Shown: positions 1 to 12,217 of the stretch, one piece after another | Layout: every line of letters begins with the position of its first letter | Position numbering within the stretch: position 1 is the first letter of the stretch | NCBI GenBank assembly: GCA_943737045.1 | Contig: CALSFV010000089.1 | Location: 306,247 to 370,246, forward strand | Source: Parapristionchus giblindavisi | Taxonomy: Eukaryota; Nematoda; Chromadorea; Rhabditida; Diplogasteridae | Direction of reading: 5' to 3' | DNA: 64,000 bases | Notes under the pieces: model-generated | The model's database searches: none | Seen by the model: only the letters and a program-made list of their open reading frames with translations | What the model was told of the DNA's origin: nothing | Program-made: the position numbers and the translations under genes

Positions 1-548
1 GCACCCTCCCAAACGGCTTAGCGTTAGCTGCGATAAACGTTATTTTAGTACTTTATTCATTGAAAAGTTATGTGACGTTATGCCGCATGATGCACTTTGG
101 AAAGGATAACGTGCGCCACAGTATTCTATGCGGTGCAAAAAGTACTTAGCTCAAAAAAATGGAACGAATAGAATAAAATGACCAATAGTCTTACCCATTT
201 CATACTCATAATGGTTGTCCATGGTAGAGGATTATTATCTCTATTCAATCTACATTGAAGGAACAAGGCAGGGAACATTAACCAGAAGAATCCAATTGGA
301 ATTCCAACAAGAACTTGAAGTAATCATTATTATTATTATTTATTTTCTCTTTACACTTCTCTTATAGTCGAACCTGTATGTTGAAAACATTGCGTGAGGG
401 TAGGCAATCCTTCAGTGAATTGTGATCCTGATGAATTATATAATGGACGAAATTCATCCTAAATCAATCAATAAATGAATATAAGATCAATAAATAATAC
501 CCAGAGTGGTTCTCCACAAAATGCTATAGGTTCATTCATTTCATTCAT
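1..548 (-). CDS. ABCC/MRP-type ABC transporter, N-terminal exons only (partial)
   Basis: Three in-frame exons are readable: 501-548, 374-458 and 195-313. The gene then continues past the left edge of the window, with 1-194 as intron. The 96 residues give an N-terminus containing AFCGEPLW, then TLTQCFQHTVLVGIP, then a membrane segment (GFFWLMFPALFLQ). This matches the extracellular start and first helix of the TMD0 domain of ABCC (MRP) exporters, where a CFQNTVLVWIP-like motif is diagnostic. Such proteins export glutathione conjugates and other organic anions. An acceptor (tttttag) lies directly before the ATG at 548, which suggests trans-splicing. The nucleotide-binding domains lie outside the window, so the assignment rests on TMD0 alone. 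The retained intron (1-40) shares a short inverted similarity with 4445-4480. Confidence 0.8.
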
Positions 549-1905
549 CTAAAAATAGAATATGATCAATATGATTATAAATGAGAATATACTAACCACA
601 ATGCAGACATAGAAAAGATTGAGAGATTAATACTAATGAATGGATCTGAGTGTAATTATTGTGAAATGATAATATAATATCCGGTGTTTAAGGACAAAGT
701 TATAGAGTGGACGTGTGTTAAGGAGAGGGAGGGGGAGAGGGAGAGGGAGAGATGATAAGACTGCAATAGGTTGATTGTATGAGAAGAAGAAGATTAGAAA
801 GGGGAAGATGAGAGAGAAGAAGAATTGAGAGAGAATAGAGATAAAAAGGGAATAAGGACATCATTTGTGATTGGTTGATAGTAGATACAAAGAACATTAT
901 ATACACACTTTTGGATAGAATATCAGAATGAATTAGATGAATGAATTGATGTTTATTGATGTATATGAATAGAATGATGAGATGGAAATGGGAGAGGGAT
1001 ACAATTGAAAGGTGAATAGAAGTGAGAGTTGATTGTTAGTATTAAAGTGATAAGAATGACTGAATGGAAGATACATGTGGGGAGAAATAGAGAATTCTAT
1101 AGAAAAGGTCATGATGAGAGAGTGGACTCTATCTTACAATGAAGATATAACACTAATCAGAATACATCGTATCCAAGTATTTGAAAACCATTAGAAGAAC
1201 CCCTTGTATGGAACAAGAATAATCAGTCGTTTGGTGGGAACCATTCCTTTCCAAATGGTTCTGTGCTTGGTAAAGGTCATTAAATTGTATAAATATAAAT
1301 TAGAACTAGAACACACAGAATAACTTATTTGTATTGTAAATAATCAAGAGATCTTGGATCCATATGAGTTGCCTATTTCTAGTTCATTCCTTTTATTGAT
1401 CGTGTGATAGATAAGTTGGTGTTGATGTACCTATCAGTTCATTCTTCTATCACTACACACATTGAAATTCATTAAGATCTACCAGAATTGATTAGACTTC
1501 ATAAGAATATCGTTAGCCATTAGATTTGTCTTATCTTATCACACAAATCATGGATAGATTATGATTTTCTTACAAATATCTAAGAACTAAAAGGAAAAAT
1601 ACGGATTAGATAACTGTGTTGATTTAACTCCACTTATATTTTTACACAAGTACGTTTTATACGGACAATACATTCACTGAAAACTCTGAAAACTCCTTCC
1701 ACACAGATCTTGTATATAAAATGAAAATGTCACTTTTATGTGGTTAGGAATAGTGAATATATTATGGATATTGTAGCAATTATTCTAATGTTACTAAAAA
1801 AATTTATATTATTCCTGAGGTGGTGTTCATTCATTTTCATTCATTTCCTTTATCATTAATGGTCAATCATTATTCATCTATACTCATATTCTTTCTATAT
1901 TGATC
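549..1905. other. Intergenic region between divergent ABCC and PDZ genes, with a GA-rich tract
   Basis: No open exon series was seen. A purine-rich GA/GGA stretch runs from about 720 to 860. The region separates the ABCC start (minus) from the PDZ-protein start (plus), so it should hold both promoters. No specific motif could be assigned. Confidence 0.5.
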
Positions 1906-3792
1906 ATGGAAGATTCATCATCTGATCCTCTCTCTACTGTTATGTAAGTTACTATATCGTATAGACTACCGTAACCCATCTTCTTCTCAGAACCAAACTC
2001 GATACTCACTTTTATGGATCGGAATTAACGGAGACAACGAAACTTCAACAACAAGAACTCACCATTACACTGACTAACCTTACTGGAAAAGTTAGTTATT
2101 TGATTACGGTAGTTCACAGTTGAACTACCGTAATTTTCTTCCATCCTATCTACAGTAATACTTTCTCTGTAGGATATTCGATGTCTCATTTTTGGTCGTA
2201 AAGAATATGTCATAGAACATATCGATAGTCCATGTCCTTCTAGTATTTCAAATAACTTTATGGTCGGTGATGTCATTGTAAAGGTAAGGTATACTGTAGT
2301 ATAACTATATCGATTCAATCTTACCGTAATCAGATTAATGGAAGATCACTCGATCACCATTGTAATATAGCGAATCTGATGACTGCTAGGAATAAGGTTG
2401 GATTACTGTAAATTCATTATATACTGTAGATTTAATCTTTGATCTATTATGGACTACCGTAATCATACGAAGACGAGCATATGCAAGTGTTCCATCGGAG
2501 TCACGATTGAGGATTACTTTGTCAGAAGTGAGAGATCAAAAGATCAAAGATCAAAAATCAAAGATCACTTCAGATATCTTTGACAAAGATGAAAGGATGC
2601 ACATATCAGGTTATCACTTGTAATAAGGTATTTCCTTATTACTTACGTCATTATCGTTCTGATTTGATCTTTGATCTTTGATCTCTACAGAATCTAGTTC
2701 GTCACGAAAAGCTCGCTGAGACAACATTCGGATTTAATGCAGTCCTCATTGGAAATAAATTGGTCGTTGTAAGGGTACTGTATTCTATTGATTCAATCAA
2801 TCAATAATATCATGATTTTGTAGATCACGAAACATTCAGCAGCTGAGAAGTTCTTTGCCATAGGGGATGCGATATTAGATGTAAATGGAAGAGTATTGAG
2901 ACCATCCAATCCCTCTGATGTTAGGGTTATCAATCCTTTATTCCAGAGGTAAAAGCACTTCTGCCTTGTGCTCACGTAAGGTGATATTTCAGCCTAGGAG
3001 AGGTTACGATATTGATTGAGAGACCGGTCATTGCGAAATTGAGAAAAGACGCAGTTGCAGCAATGAAATCTTATCTGGTTCGTGGATATTGATTTAACAA
3101 AAGCGAGATCGCTTTTGAAGGTTTTATTGAGTACCGAACCAACAATGGCTCAAGATAGTGTAGATATAGGAGTTAAAGCTGGGATGATGCATCAATTATT
3201 ATGGAGGTTAGTTATTCATTATCATATTTGATCTTATTTCAATCAATATTTCAGACGATTAAAACCAGTATCGATACTTCTTACCTCATTAGAATGTCGT
3301 CAAAGGGAAAAAGGAAGAAAGAAAAAGACAAAATCTCGTATTCGAAAGACTGGAGATACTTCTTCTATTGATTATAATAATACAGATGGTTTGTTTTATT
3401 TTACTATTCAATGTATTCGAATGTTATTTAGAATTGAACTAATCAATATTTATATTAAGATAGTCGAGATTGTGATATGAGTAGATCGAATTGCAAATCA
3501 GTGATGGATAGAGTAGTGGTTGATGATCAACAGAAGAACTTTCTACAGATTTCATCAGATGCATCCGAGAATCAAGAATTAGAGGTAGATCATTATCGAT
3601 TAGATTTAGATTTATCAATAATAATTATAGAGAATTGGTTCTCGTTATTCTGATGATGAATCTTCTTCAACACATGATAAGATTGATGTAAGTAAAGATT
3701 ATGATACTTTTGATTTTATTGATTGATTATTTCAGAAGAAAATGATAAAAATGAAGAATTCGTCACTTGTCTCACTTCTTGAAACTGAATAG
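1906..3792 (+). CDS. Protein with two PDZ-like domains
   Basis: Fourteen exons are proposed: 1906-1943, 1991-2090, 2173-2283, 2334-2396, one uncertain exon near 2474-2530, 2574-2627, 2691-2768, 2824-2948, 2993-3077, 3121-3206, 3255-3388, 3460-3584, 3631-3687 and 3736-3792 (about 390 residues). Apart from the uncertain exon the phases join cleanly. Residues of exons 2-4 (ELTITLTN, then NFMVGDVIVKINGRSL) and exons 6-9 (KFFAIGDAILDVNGRVL, then GEVTILIERP) look like two PDZ folds, which bind C-terminal peptides of partner proteins. The C-terminal third is basic (GRKKKTKSRIRK) and then Ser-rich. No signal peptide or membrane segment was seen, so a cytoplasmic scaffold is likely. An intron of only 43 nt (3078-3120) is needed to keep the frame. 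The exact orthologue was not recognised. Confidence 0.75.
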
Positions 3793-4620
3793 AAGAAGGT
3801 GTAAATCAACAAATTAGATTCGAAATCCGTTTCTCTCTTTGATAAATAAGAGATTTCTATATCTTGATTGTTACACATATTTATTTATTTATTTATCATA
3901 CATCGCGAAGTTGTTTCAGTAGAAAACGATATAAATGAAGAAGATTTGCACATGGAAATAAAAAAGGGGAGAATAAACCATATTCAAATTATGAAAGACT
4001 GCAGTGATTGGAATGATTGTATTAACATTTATTCATTGGAAAGCAAGAAAGGAAAGAAGTGAATAGAATCGTGATTCCTTCAACGTCAGTAATAGATGAA
4101 GTTATTAATAAATTGTATCCGTTTCCCTCTTTGATAGATTTGTTAGGTTTTTTTGGTATATCTTGAATTAGCACATTTATCACAGAATTACGAAGATCTA
4201 CTCTATATGGAATTTATTAATCTGAATAATACTTGAGAGACTTCAATAATAAATGTAATGAATTGAAATGACAGTCTTCTGTCAAGTAATGTCACTTTAA
4301 ATCACTTTAAAAGCACGTCAGATGAATTCTATCTAGGTCATTGGAATATTAATGAAGTTATGCAACCATACAAAATTGTTCCTCTTTAAACGAATTTCAT
4401 TCAACAGTGGTTTTCACATTGAATAAAGAGTTAAAATTTATGTTTATAGTAGCGATCGCTTAGCTGTTTGGGAGGCTACATGAGAGGACATAGTAACAAA
4501 AAATATTGTTGAGTCTGTATAGTTTTTTTTTACAAAAATATCAACAAAAAAAATACCACACCATTTAAAAAATTTGAATCACTGCACTATTTGAAATTGT
4601 TTTTTTTTTTCGCGGAAATA
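3793..4620. other. 3' flank of the PDZ gene with degenerate repeats
   Basis: No convincing gene. The stretch 3760-3900 shows loose similarity to 4055-4200 (both contain ATCCGTTTC-CTCTTTGAT and a pyrimidine-rich acceptor-like end), which suggests an old local duplication of the 3' end. A 64-codon open frame at 3868-4062 may be a decayed copy of the last exon. A segment near 4445-4480 resembles, in inverse orientation, the first 40 bases of the window. Confidence 0.4.
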
Positions 4621-6501
4621 TTAAGAGACAGGCTCCGTAATTATTTACCATTTTGAGCATTCCCCGGAATTTCCCCTAGCAAAAGGATTCAGGCCTCCAC
4701 GCTTTCATGGTGGAAGGTGGCCTGGCTCCTATTTACAAAAGTGTAGTGATTGAGGCATTCGGTCTCCAACGCGGCCAACGGCAAAATTCCAAAGTCGAAA
4801 AAATGGCAAACTTCGAAAAATCATATTTTGCGAATGAAACCAGTTAGCCTCGATATTGTTTCACGGTATAGTTGGTCATCTCAAAACTGCGTGAAAACAC
4901 TAGGAACATCGAATTGTGGACGTCTACAAACAGGTTTTTCAGCATTTCCGCGAGGTTTTCACCCAGTCAATATCAATTGACCGGAAGTCCCTATAGCACA
5001 TAAAATAGCCCACACGATTCTGCACCAACTAAACACAATTTCAAACGAATCGCGATTATTTCAGTATTTTTTAAAAATCAAAATGTGCTTTTTGGGGCTG
5101 TTTTTTCGCCCCCAGACCACTTTCCTGGAGGGAATTGGATATGTTCTGCGTATCATACGACATTATGAGATGGGCTGAGTAAGAATCCACTACAACTCAG
5201 ACGACTGGCGCGCTCCTGGAAAAGTCGATTTCCATGACCATGTTCATGGTCCGAAAATCTCGAAATTTTTCATGACTGGAAAAGCTTCTTTCTTGTGGTC
5301 ATCATGAAGCATGCTCACTGTGAATCACTACGAAATAGTTTTCATCGTTCCATCGATCTGTTAAAATTTTGCAGAAAAAAATTTGTTCGGAAAAATACGT
5401 AAATAATCGTAAATAATTCAAATCGCATCCACTTCATCTGAGATCACGATAATGATAATACTTACTGTCGGTCCTCCAAGATAGGCACCCAATACTGGAC
5501 ATTTGTACTCTTGCTAAAATTTAACCATGACCCGGGGTTCATGGTCGAAATGATGAATTTCGATTTATTGAGCATGACCCGGGTCATGGTTCATAAAAAA
5601 ATTAAAAAAATAAAAAAAATACAAATGTCCAGTATTGGGTGCCTATCTTGGAGGACCGACAGTAAGTATTATCATTATCGTGATCTCAGATGAAGTGGAT
5701 GCGATTTGAATTATTTATGATTATTTACGTATTTTTCCGAACAAATTTTTTTCTGCAAAATTTTAACAGATCGATGGAACGATGAAAACTATTTCGTAGT
5801 GATTCACAGTGAGCATGCTTCATGATGACCACAAGAAAGAAGCTTTTCCAGTCATGAAAAATTTCGAGATTTTCGGACCATGAACCCCGGGTCATGGAAA
5901 TCGACTTTTCCAGGAGCGCGCCAGTCGTCTGAGTTGTAGTGGATTCTTACTCAGCCCATCTCATAATGCCGTATGATACGCAGAACATATCCAATTCCCT
6001 CCAGGAAAGTGGTCTGGGGGCGAAAAAACAGCCCCAAAAAGCACATTTTGATTTTTTTTTAAATACTGAAATAATCGCGATTCGTTTGAAATTGTGTTTA
6101 GTTAGTGCAGAATCGTGTGGGCTATTTTATGTGCTATAGGGACTTCCGGTCAATTGATATTTACTGGGTGAAAACCTCGCGGAAATGCTGAAAAACCTGT
6201 TTGTAGACGTCCACAATTCGATGTTCCTAGTGTTTTCACGCACTTTTGAGATGACCAACTATACCGTTAAACAATATCGAGGCTAACTGGTTTCATTCGC
6301 AAAATATGATTTTTCGAAGTTTGCCATTTTTTCGACTTTGGAATTTTACCGTTGGCCGCGTTGGAGACCGAATGCCTCAATCACTACACTTTTGTAAATA
6401 GGAGCCAGGCCACCTTCCACCATGAAAGCGTGGAGGCCTGAATCCTTTTGCTAGGGGAAAATTCCGGGGTGTAGTAAATTTTTACCGAGCCGGTCTCTTA
6501 A
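4621..6501. mobile_element. Palindromic fold-back element with TTAA ends
   Basis: Arms of about 885 bp (4621-5507 and 5620-6501) are near-identical reverse complements around a 112-bp spacer. Both outer ends read TTAAGAGAC(A/C)GGCTC, so a TTAA target duplication is plausible, as in the PALTTAA-like palindromic elements known from nematodes. No transposase frame is present. The open frames within it (4750-4980, 5939-6139) mirror each other and follow from the palindrome rather than from selection. The spacer contains a smaller palindrome around CCATGACCCGGG. A transcript through it would form a hairpin of nearly 900 bp. Confidence 0.85.
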
Positions 6502-7204
6502 AATTTTCAAAATTAAAAAAAACTTGTATGAACGAGGTGCAGTTTTTGTACAGTTATCAAAATACAATTAACATTTCGTTAATCATACACGAAAATACAA
6601 AATAAATTTATCGATGTATTCAAGCATTATTAACCGCATAGAAGGAGAGAATTGGAAGAGAGAAAAGGAAAACTTTAGAAGATAGACACAATTGCATTCA
6701 ATTATACAGTAAAGAGATCAAAATATGGTAAATATTAATTCAAAAGGAAGGGATACTGTACTAAACCGGATACTGTAACTATGGTAAAGTCTTCTAATCG
6801 ATATGGGGAATATGAAATAGAATGAGAGAGGATAAATAACACAATGAAGTGCAGTGTATCAAGATAATAAACAAGAGTGACGATATCAAAAATTAAAGAA
6901 AAATGAAAACAAGCGTAAAAATGGTCAGATTTATGATAGATACTGCTATAACTACTTTATTTTGGCCTATCACATACATTTTACCATAAATCTGACCGTC
7001 AAAGAAGAATAAAAAGAATAAAGAAAAAGAGATCCATGCAGATAAAAAAGGAGAAAATAGGTACATAAAGGTGTTAGTAGAATGAATGAAGAATGATTGT
7101 TAGATGATGAAGAATGAAGATGGACTATAAACCTGAAAGAAACACAAAACAACATTGAAAGATTGAATAAAAGAGACTATATTGATTGATTAGAGAGGAG
7201 ATAA
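6502..7204. other. Spacer between palindrome and ncs-2-like gene
   Basis: AT-rich sequence without recognisable exons. It includes the 3' flank of the ncs-2-like gene, which is on the minus strand and ends at 7205. Confidence 0.4.
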
Positions 7205-8285
7205 TCATTGGCACGAACTCATATCCATTGTAAGTGCTTGAACTATCCATGGATCTGCTTTTGATCCTTCTTTGAATTCATCTCGTGTTAATTGACCATC
7301 CAGATTCTAGAAGATCAAAGATCAAAGATCAACCATTGATCTCATATGTACCTTGTCCATATTGGAAAATATTTTCTCGACTCTTTTCTGTGGAGTATCT
7401 TCATCTTTTGGTAATTCCAACATATTTCCAATCATTGAATAAATAGCATCAACGATATTAGCCATTTCTCCCTTTAAATTAACCAATAACAAATGTACTC
7501 AATAGATTCATTCACTAACCTTTGTGATAAATCCATCCTTATCCACATCATACAAAGAGAAAGCCCCTGCAAACTTGAATTATATGACAAATCAGCTAAA
7601 AAAATTGATGGAATTCAAATCGAAGTGACTGATGCCATAAACCCGACCATTCAACAATCTCACTACATGCACAACATCATCAGGGTTGGTATTTCCGATT
7701 TTCCGAAAATATTTTTTTTCCGAACATCCCTGATCCTCATCATCTACTACACTTTTACAAAACAAAATAAAGACATATTTATGAATATGAATATAAACTG
7801 ACAGTCTAATTTCTCATCCAGAGTTCCTCTTGATGTAATCGATAATGCAGCTATGAATTCTTTGAATGATATATGACCATCCTTCAATCAATACTATCTA
7901 TGATTATTGATTGATTGTAATGATCTACCTGATTATCATCGAATACATTGAATACAAATGATGCAAACTTTGATGGATCTCCATTAGGAAAGAACTGAAT
8001 GGATTATTGATTTATTCCATGATATTATTGATTGATCAACCTGTTTATAAATATTCTGGAATTCATCCATCCTCAATTCTCCAGTGGGACAATCTCTCAC
8101 AAAATCCTTGTACCATTTCTTCAATTCTTTTTTAGAGACTATAAATGGATAATCAATATATGATAAATAGATATAGTATTCGTACAGTAAGTCTTATCCT
8201 CTAGTTCCTTCATCTCTTCAGGAGTCAACTTCTTATTCGCTTTCTTCCTTTTCTCATCACACAATTTACTGTTGTTCTTTCCCAT
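7205..8285 (-). CDS. ncs-2: Neuronal calcium sensor (NCS-2-like EF-hand protein)
   Basis: Seven exons join without a frame break: 8186-8285, 8041-8138, 7929-7994, 7803-7881, 7520-7566, 7352-7471 and 7205-7306, giving 203 residues. The start MGKNNSK provides Gly2 for N-myristoylation, as in NCS/frequenin proteins. Three canonical EF-hand loops are visible: [24 protein letters not shown] and [12 protein letters not shown]. The first, N-terminal EF hand carries the family's degenerate CPTG sequence. The stretch [12 protein letters not shown] followed by [10 protein letters not shown] is typical of the family. The N-terminal linker (residues 8-31, rich in Lys/Glu) is longer than in NCS-1. The protein should be a membrane-attached calcium switch in neurons. 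Intron 4 (7567-7802) is unusually long for this gene and holds a hairpin. Family assignment is strong; orthology to ncs-2 rather than ncs-1 rests on KWYKDFVRD and [10 protein letters not shown]. Confidence 0.92.
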
Positions 8286-9100
8286 CCCAGTCAATCCTGT
8301 AATGATCTAATTGATGATGAAGAAGAAGAAGAAGAAGAAGAAGAAGAAGAAGGGATGGATAGGGGGATGAAAGGGAGATGATTAAGGAGAGTGAAATAGA
8401 ATAGATTGGAAGAAACCATACGTGTAGTGACACTCCAAAACATGATGATGATAGAGGAGATGAAGAAGACCAATCAGTAGATGATGAAGATGATAAGAAT
8501 GATAGAAGAAGAAGAAGAAGATAAAGAGATAAAGGAGAGGAACAATAAAGTTAAGGTGAGATAACGAGCTAAACAGCTGTAGTGTTTCACGATGATTAAG
8601 AGGACTGAAGATTGGAAGGAGAGGTAGAGGGAGAGGGAGAGGGAGGGGAATAAGGAGAGGGAGAGGGAGAGGGAGAGAGTATTTAGAAAGGGAGAAGCCA
8701 CAAGGCACAAAACAACGAGATATAAAGTGCGAAGAGAAGAGCCGCAATAAAAATAGAAGAAGAAGGCTGAATCACGTAGAGAGAATGATTGGATACATTC
8801 TTAGTCGAATATTTATTATATTCTATAAAGAGAAGGATGAATATCGATTAATGATTGCCATTGAAAAGAGTAGATTAGACAAATTGATCATTGAAGAGAT
8901 ATAAGATATCCCACACGGAATATGGATACGGTATTCATGAAAGGGAGAGAGGGGGAGATAAGGAGAGGGAGAGAGAGAGGGAGAGGGAGAGGGATGGATG
9001 AATGAAGAGGAGTTATCAACTGTTATTGGGTAGTAAATGAATGAAATGGAATATGAAGAAGTAATATGTACGATCTGACAAAAGAGAAGATGAGAGATAT
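8286..9100. repeat. GAA and GA/GGA microsatellites upstream of ncs-2-like gene
   Basis: Contains a (GAA)n run at about 8318-8352, GAGAGG-type arrays at 8618-8690 and again at 8940-8995. Open frames across these tracts encode low-complexity Ser/Leu/Pro strings and are not considered genes. The ncs-2-like promoter should lie in the proximal part. Confidence 0.6.
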
Positions 9101-10036
9101 ACAGTCCCTCCGTTAAACCTGATACGATTCATGCCCCATCAAACCCTGATGTTTTATGAAGTGAATAAAAATTTTTTTTAAATATTTCATTAATTACTAT
9201 CATCGAGTTATCCGATGAGGAAGAATTCGCGAAAAAAAAATTTTTTTTAATAAAATAAATGGTTCACTCTAGCAATATTTGTATGTATATGAGCCGCTTG
9301 CGTAAGAATCAACTAACAATAAAATCACTGAATTCAGCACAGTCAAAAAATCAAATTTTGGGGATAAGGTTTCCCAAGGATGCTGATGAAAATCGTCATG
9401 TTAAATGGTCATGGAAATTGTTTTTGCACCTAGATCCACAGTGTAGGCCTGACGACATCGCGTTGAAAGAAATCGCGTTTTTTATCATTTTTCGTCACGC
9501 GATGATGCGGATGCAATAGCGAGAAATTGATGCTAATTGTAAGTAAATAGATAATACATTTTGATTTGCTGTTTATCCCATCAATTAGTCTTCAGCATTC
9601 AGTGACATCACATTAAAATACAAATATTCTTCTGAACAGCATAGGTTGTGGTGGTAGAAGATTAAATTAATTATAATCTAAAGGTACTACGCAGCTTGTG
9701 GTGCGAAAATTAAATAATATTATAAAAAATTATGTAAATCCGATTAACAATCTTTAAAACTTCAAGCATTGTCAGAGTCAATCAATATTTTTCGTCCCTG
9801 TGGCGATCTCATAACACGTATGTAATATGTATAGGTAAAGGCGTACGGGACTTTAGTCATGCTGTAAATAGAAGGAACCTTCGTAGCAGATTTGTATTTT
9901 ATTTGAGATAAAGATAAATTGTGGTTAAGATTTAACAAATAAATGATGTGAGAGTAATAAAAAAAGGTAAAGGTACAACCGTTATTCAAGGCACTACGGG
10001 TGATCACTGCTAGGCCAGTGATAATTCAATGCAATT
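9101..10036. other. Gene-free AT-rich stretch
   Basis: No supported gene. An 86-codon frame at 9259-9519 has no splice context or recognisable motif. It looks more complex than the flanking repeats and might be a decayed transposon piece. Confidence 0.35.
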
Positions 10037-10136
10037 ATGAGGGTAATAGTGAAAGTAAATGGATCATCTAATAAGATTATCAATAAAGTCATTGAAGTAA
10101 TTGATACAAAACAAATAGAACCATTCACTGTCCCTC

Positions 10137-10312
10137 TAACAACTTTCTGCACCCCTCTCCCTCTCTATCCCTCTCCTTCTCCCTCTCTATCCCTCTCCTT
10201 CTCCCTCACCTTCTCCCTCTACTTCTCTCTCTCCCTCTTCTTCTCTCTCTCTCCCTCTCCTTCTCTCCCCCCTCTCTCTCTTTTTATCTTCTTCACTCTC
10301 CCTCTCCCTATC
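10137..10312. repeat. CT-rich microsatellite block
   Basis: Imperfect CTCTCCCTCTC repeats over roughly 175 bp; pyrimidine on the plus strand. Confidence 0.8.
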
Positions 10313-10797
10313 ACGTTGATTCAACAATAATAGAAAGCATCAACGTTTTAGAGAAGACATTCAGAACTAACTTCATGCATAAATGGAATAAATATAGTGA
10401 GATTTATATTCATAATCTATTCAAATATCATTCTGATCTTTGTCTTTATAAAATATATATTATATAATCATCATCATTCCAGTATATGGATAATCAATAG
10501 TGAGAATTAAATATTACCATGAATAAAACGATGATAGGATAGAATAACATTTGGTACATGAAAGAAGATGAAGAATTTTGATAGTAAAATGATGAAAATG
10601 AAAAGATATGGATAGAGAGGGAAACCTACTATTTGATATTAGAAGATTGATATATTATAGATGTGAGTAGAAGAAATGAATGAATAAGAAGACTGAGATG
10701 ATGAAGGAAAAGGAAATAGAAGAGAAAGAAAAAGGGATGAAACAACGATAATTTGATGCGTATATAGAGAGGGATTATGAAGAATTGAGAGAAAAGA

Positions 10798-10975
10798 GAG
10801 GTAGAGGGAGAGAGGTAGAAAGAGATAGGTAGAGGGAGAGTGGTAGAGGGAGAGAGGTAGAGGGAGAGAGGTAGAGGGAGAGAGGTAGAGGGAGAGAGGT
10901 AGAGGGAGAGAGGTAGAGGGAGAGAGGTAGAGGGAGAGAGGTAGAGGGAGAGAGGTAGAGGGAGAGAGGGAGAGA
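10798..10975. repeat. 14-bp minisatellite (GGTAGAGGGAGAGA)n
   Basis: About a dozen head-to-tail copies of GGTAGAGGGAGAGA, almost perfect in the middle (about 10858-10960) and more diverged at the left edge. The near-identity of the copies suggests recent expansion. The overlapping minus-strand frames are simple repeat translations. Confidence 0.9.
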
Positions 10976-11559
10976 AAGGATATCTATGGTTGAATTGTGT
11001 ATAAGAGAAGAGAAAAGTTGTGATCGTTGTGGAAGATAAAAATGACACTCATGATATATTGTGATAGATAGAAATTGGTTTTGAGTGGATTGAGATATCA
11101 AGACTTTTAGAAGGGAGAGGAAGGGAATAGGGAAAGAGAGAGAGAAGGAGAGGGGGTGAGATCTATAGAGAGACATATCACCATTGCAATATTAGGACAA
11201 AGTTATTTTAGGTATATGTATAGGTAGAAAGAGAGTAATAGGGAAAAGAGAATTAATATCCGATAAAAATAATTTTTGTATGTCGTGCCATATATAAATT
11301 TATTAAATGTGATGATGGAAAGAAGAAGGTGAAGTTTATTCAAAATCAATACTACAATTTCATTGACTATAAGAACTTTTTGAATGAATGTATGATATTC
11401 TCTACTACAAAATGATGAAGTATTGAGATAATTTACAAATGATCATATTTCTCATAAAGATAAATAAAGAATACAAATATTGATTGAATTTTATTTAATC
11501 GATTGATGATATATGACATTATGAAGTGCATTCTATATCAAATAGAAGGGCTTTACACT

Positions 11560-11690
11560 CTTTTATCCCCTCCTCCAGTTCCTCCCTCTCCCTTTCTCTC
11601 TCTACCTCTCTGTCCCTCTCCTCCCTCTCCCTCTCCATCCCTCTCCCTCTCCTCCCTCTCTCCCTCCTCCCTCCATTCCTCCTTCTTCCT
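11560..11690. repeat. CT-rich microsatellite block
   Basis: CCCTCTCC-type imperfect repeats, pyrimidine-rich on the plus strand. No gene is associated. Confidence 0.75.
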
Positions 11691-12217
11691 CTATATGATT
11701 AATGTCACATTACTTCTCATGCTACCAACTCCTTAGCAACCTTATCTCAAGTCTATAGAGAATGTTAGATGAGAGATCGAATAGAGGAGAGAGAAGAGAG
11801 ATTGAAATCTAAATTCATTCTAATGAGATACATATGGTACAATGTAATGAATGACATTCAATAAAATAACAAAGTAGAATAAGAATAAATTATTTTTTAT
11901 AGCTAAATATAAATATATTATTTATAAACTGATCTCTTGAAAGTCTCAAAGATATCTCGATAAGAATTGGGACGACTGATCCACCAGTCTAAACAGCGAA
12001 GTAATTATCGTCGTCTTTTTTTGTTTTTAATAATATTCTTTTTTATGTATGCGTGCATATAAGATAAATATAAATATAATAAATAAAAATAAAAAAAGAC
12101 AGCGTAAAAATGAAAATTTAAAAAAGGATTTGAGAATGGATTGGAGATAAGGGTCAATGTGAGAAGATGAATCCCTTAGGGGAATACTATGATATAAGGA
12201 TGACTTATCATACATAC

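Noticed and set aside
3078..3120. Apparent frameshift in the PDZ gene
   Set aside because: A 43-nt GT..AG intron resolves it, in line with other minimal introns in this window.
4750..6139. Open frames 4750-4980 and 5939-6139
   Set aside because: They lie in opposite arms of the palindrome, show no domain or splice context, and are expected by chance in inverted copies.
9259..9519. 86-codon frame as a gene
   Set aside because: No motif, no neighbouring exons, and A/T runs of eight or more immediately upstream; not supportable from sequence alone.
10798..10975. CRISPR-like regular repeat
   Set aside because: Units are contiguous with no unique spacers; it is a eukaryotic minisatellite.
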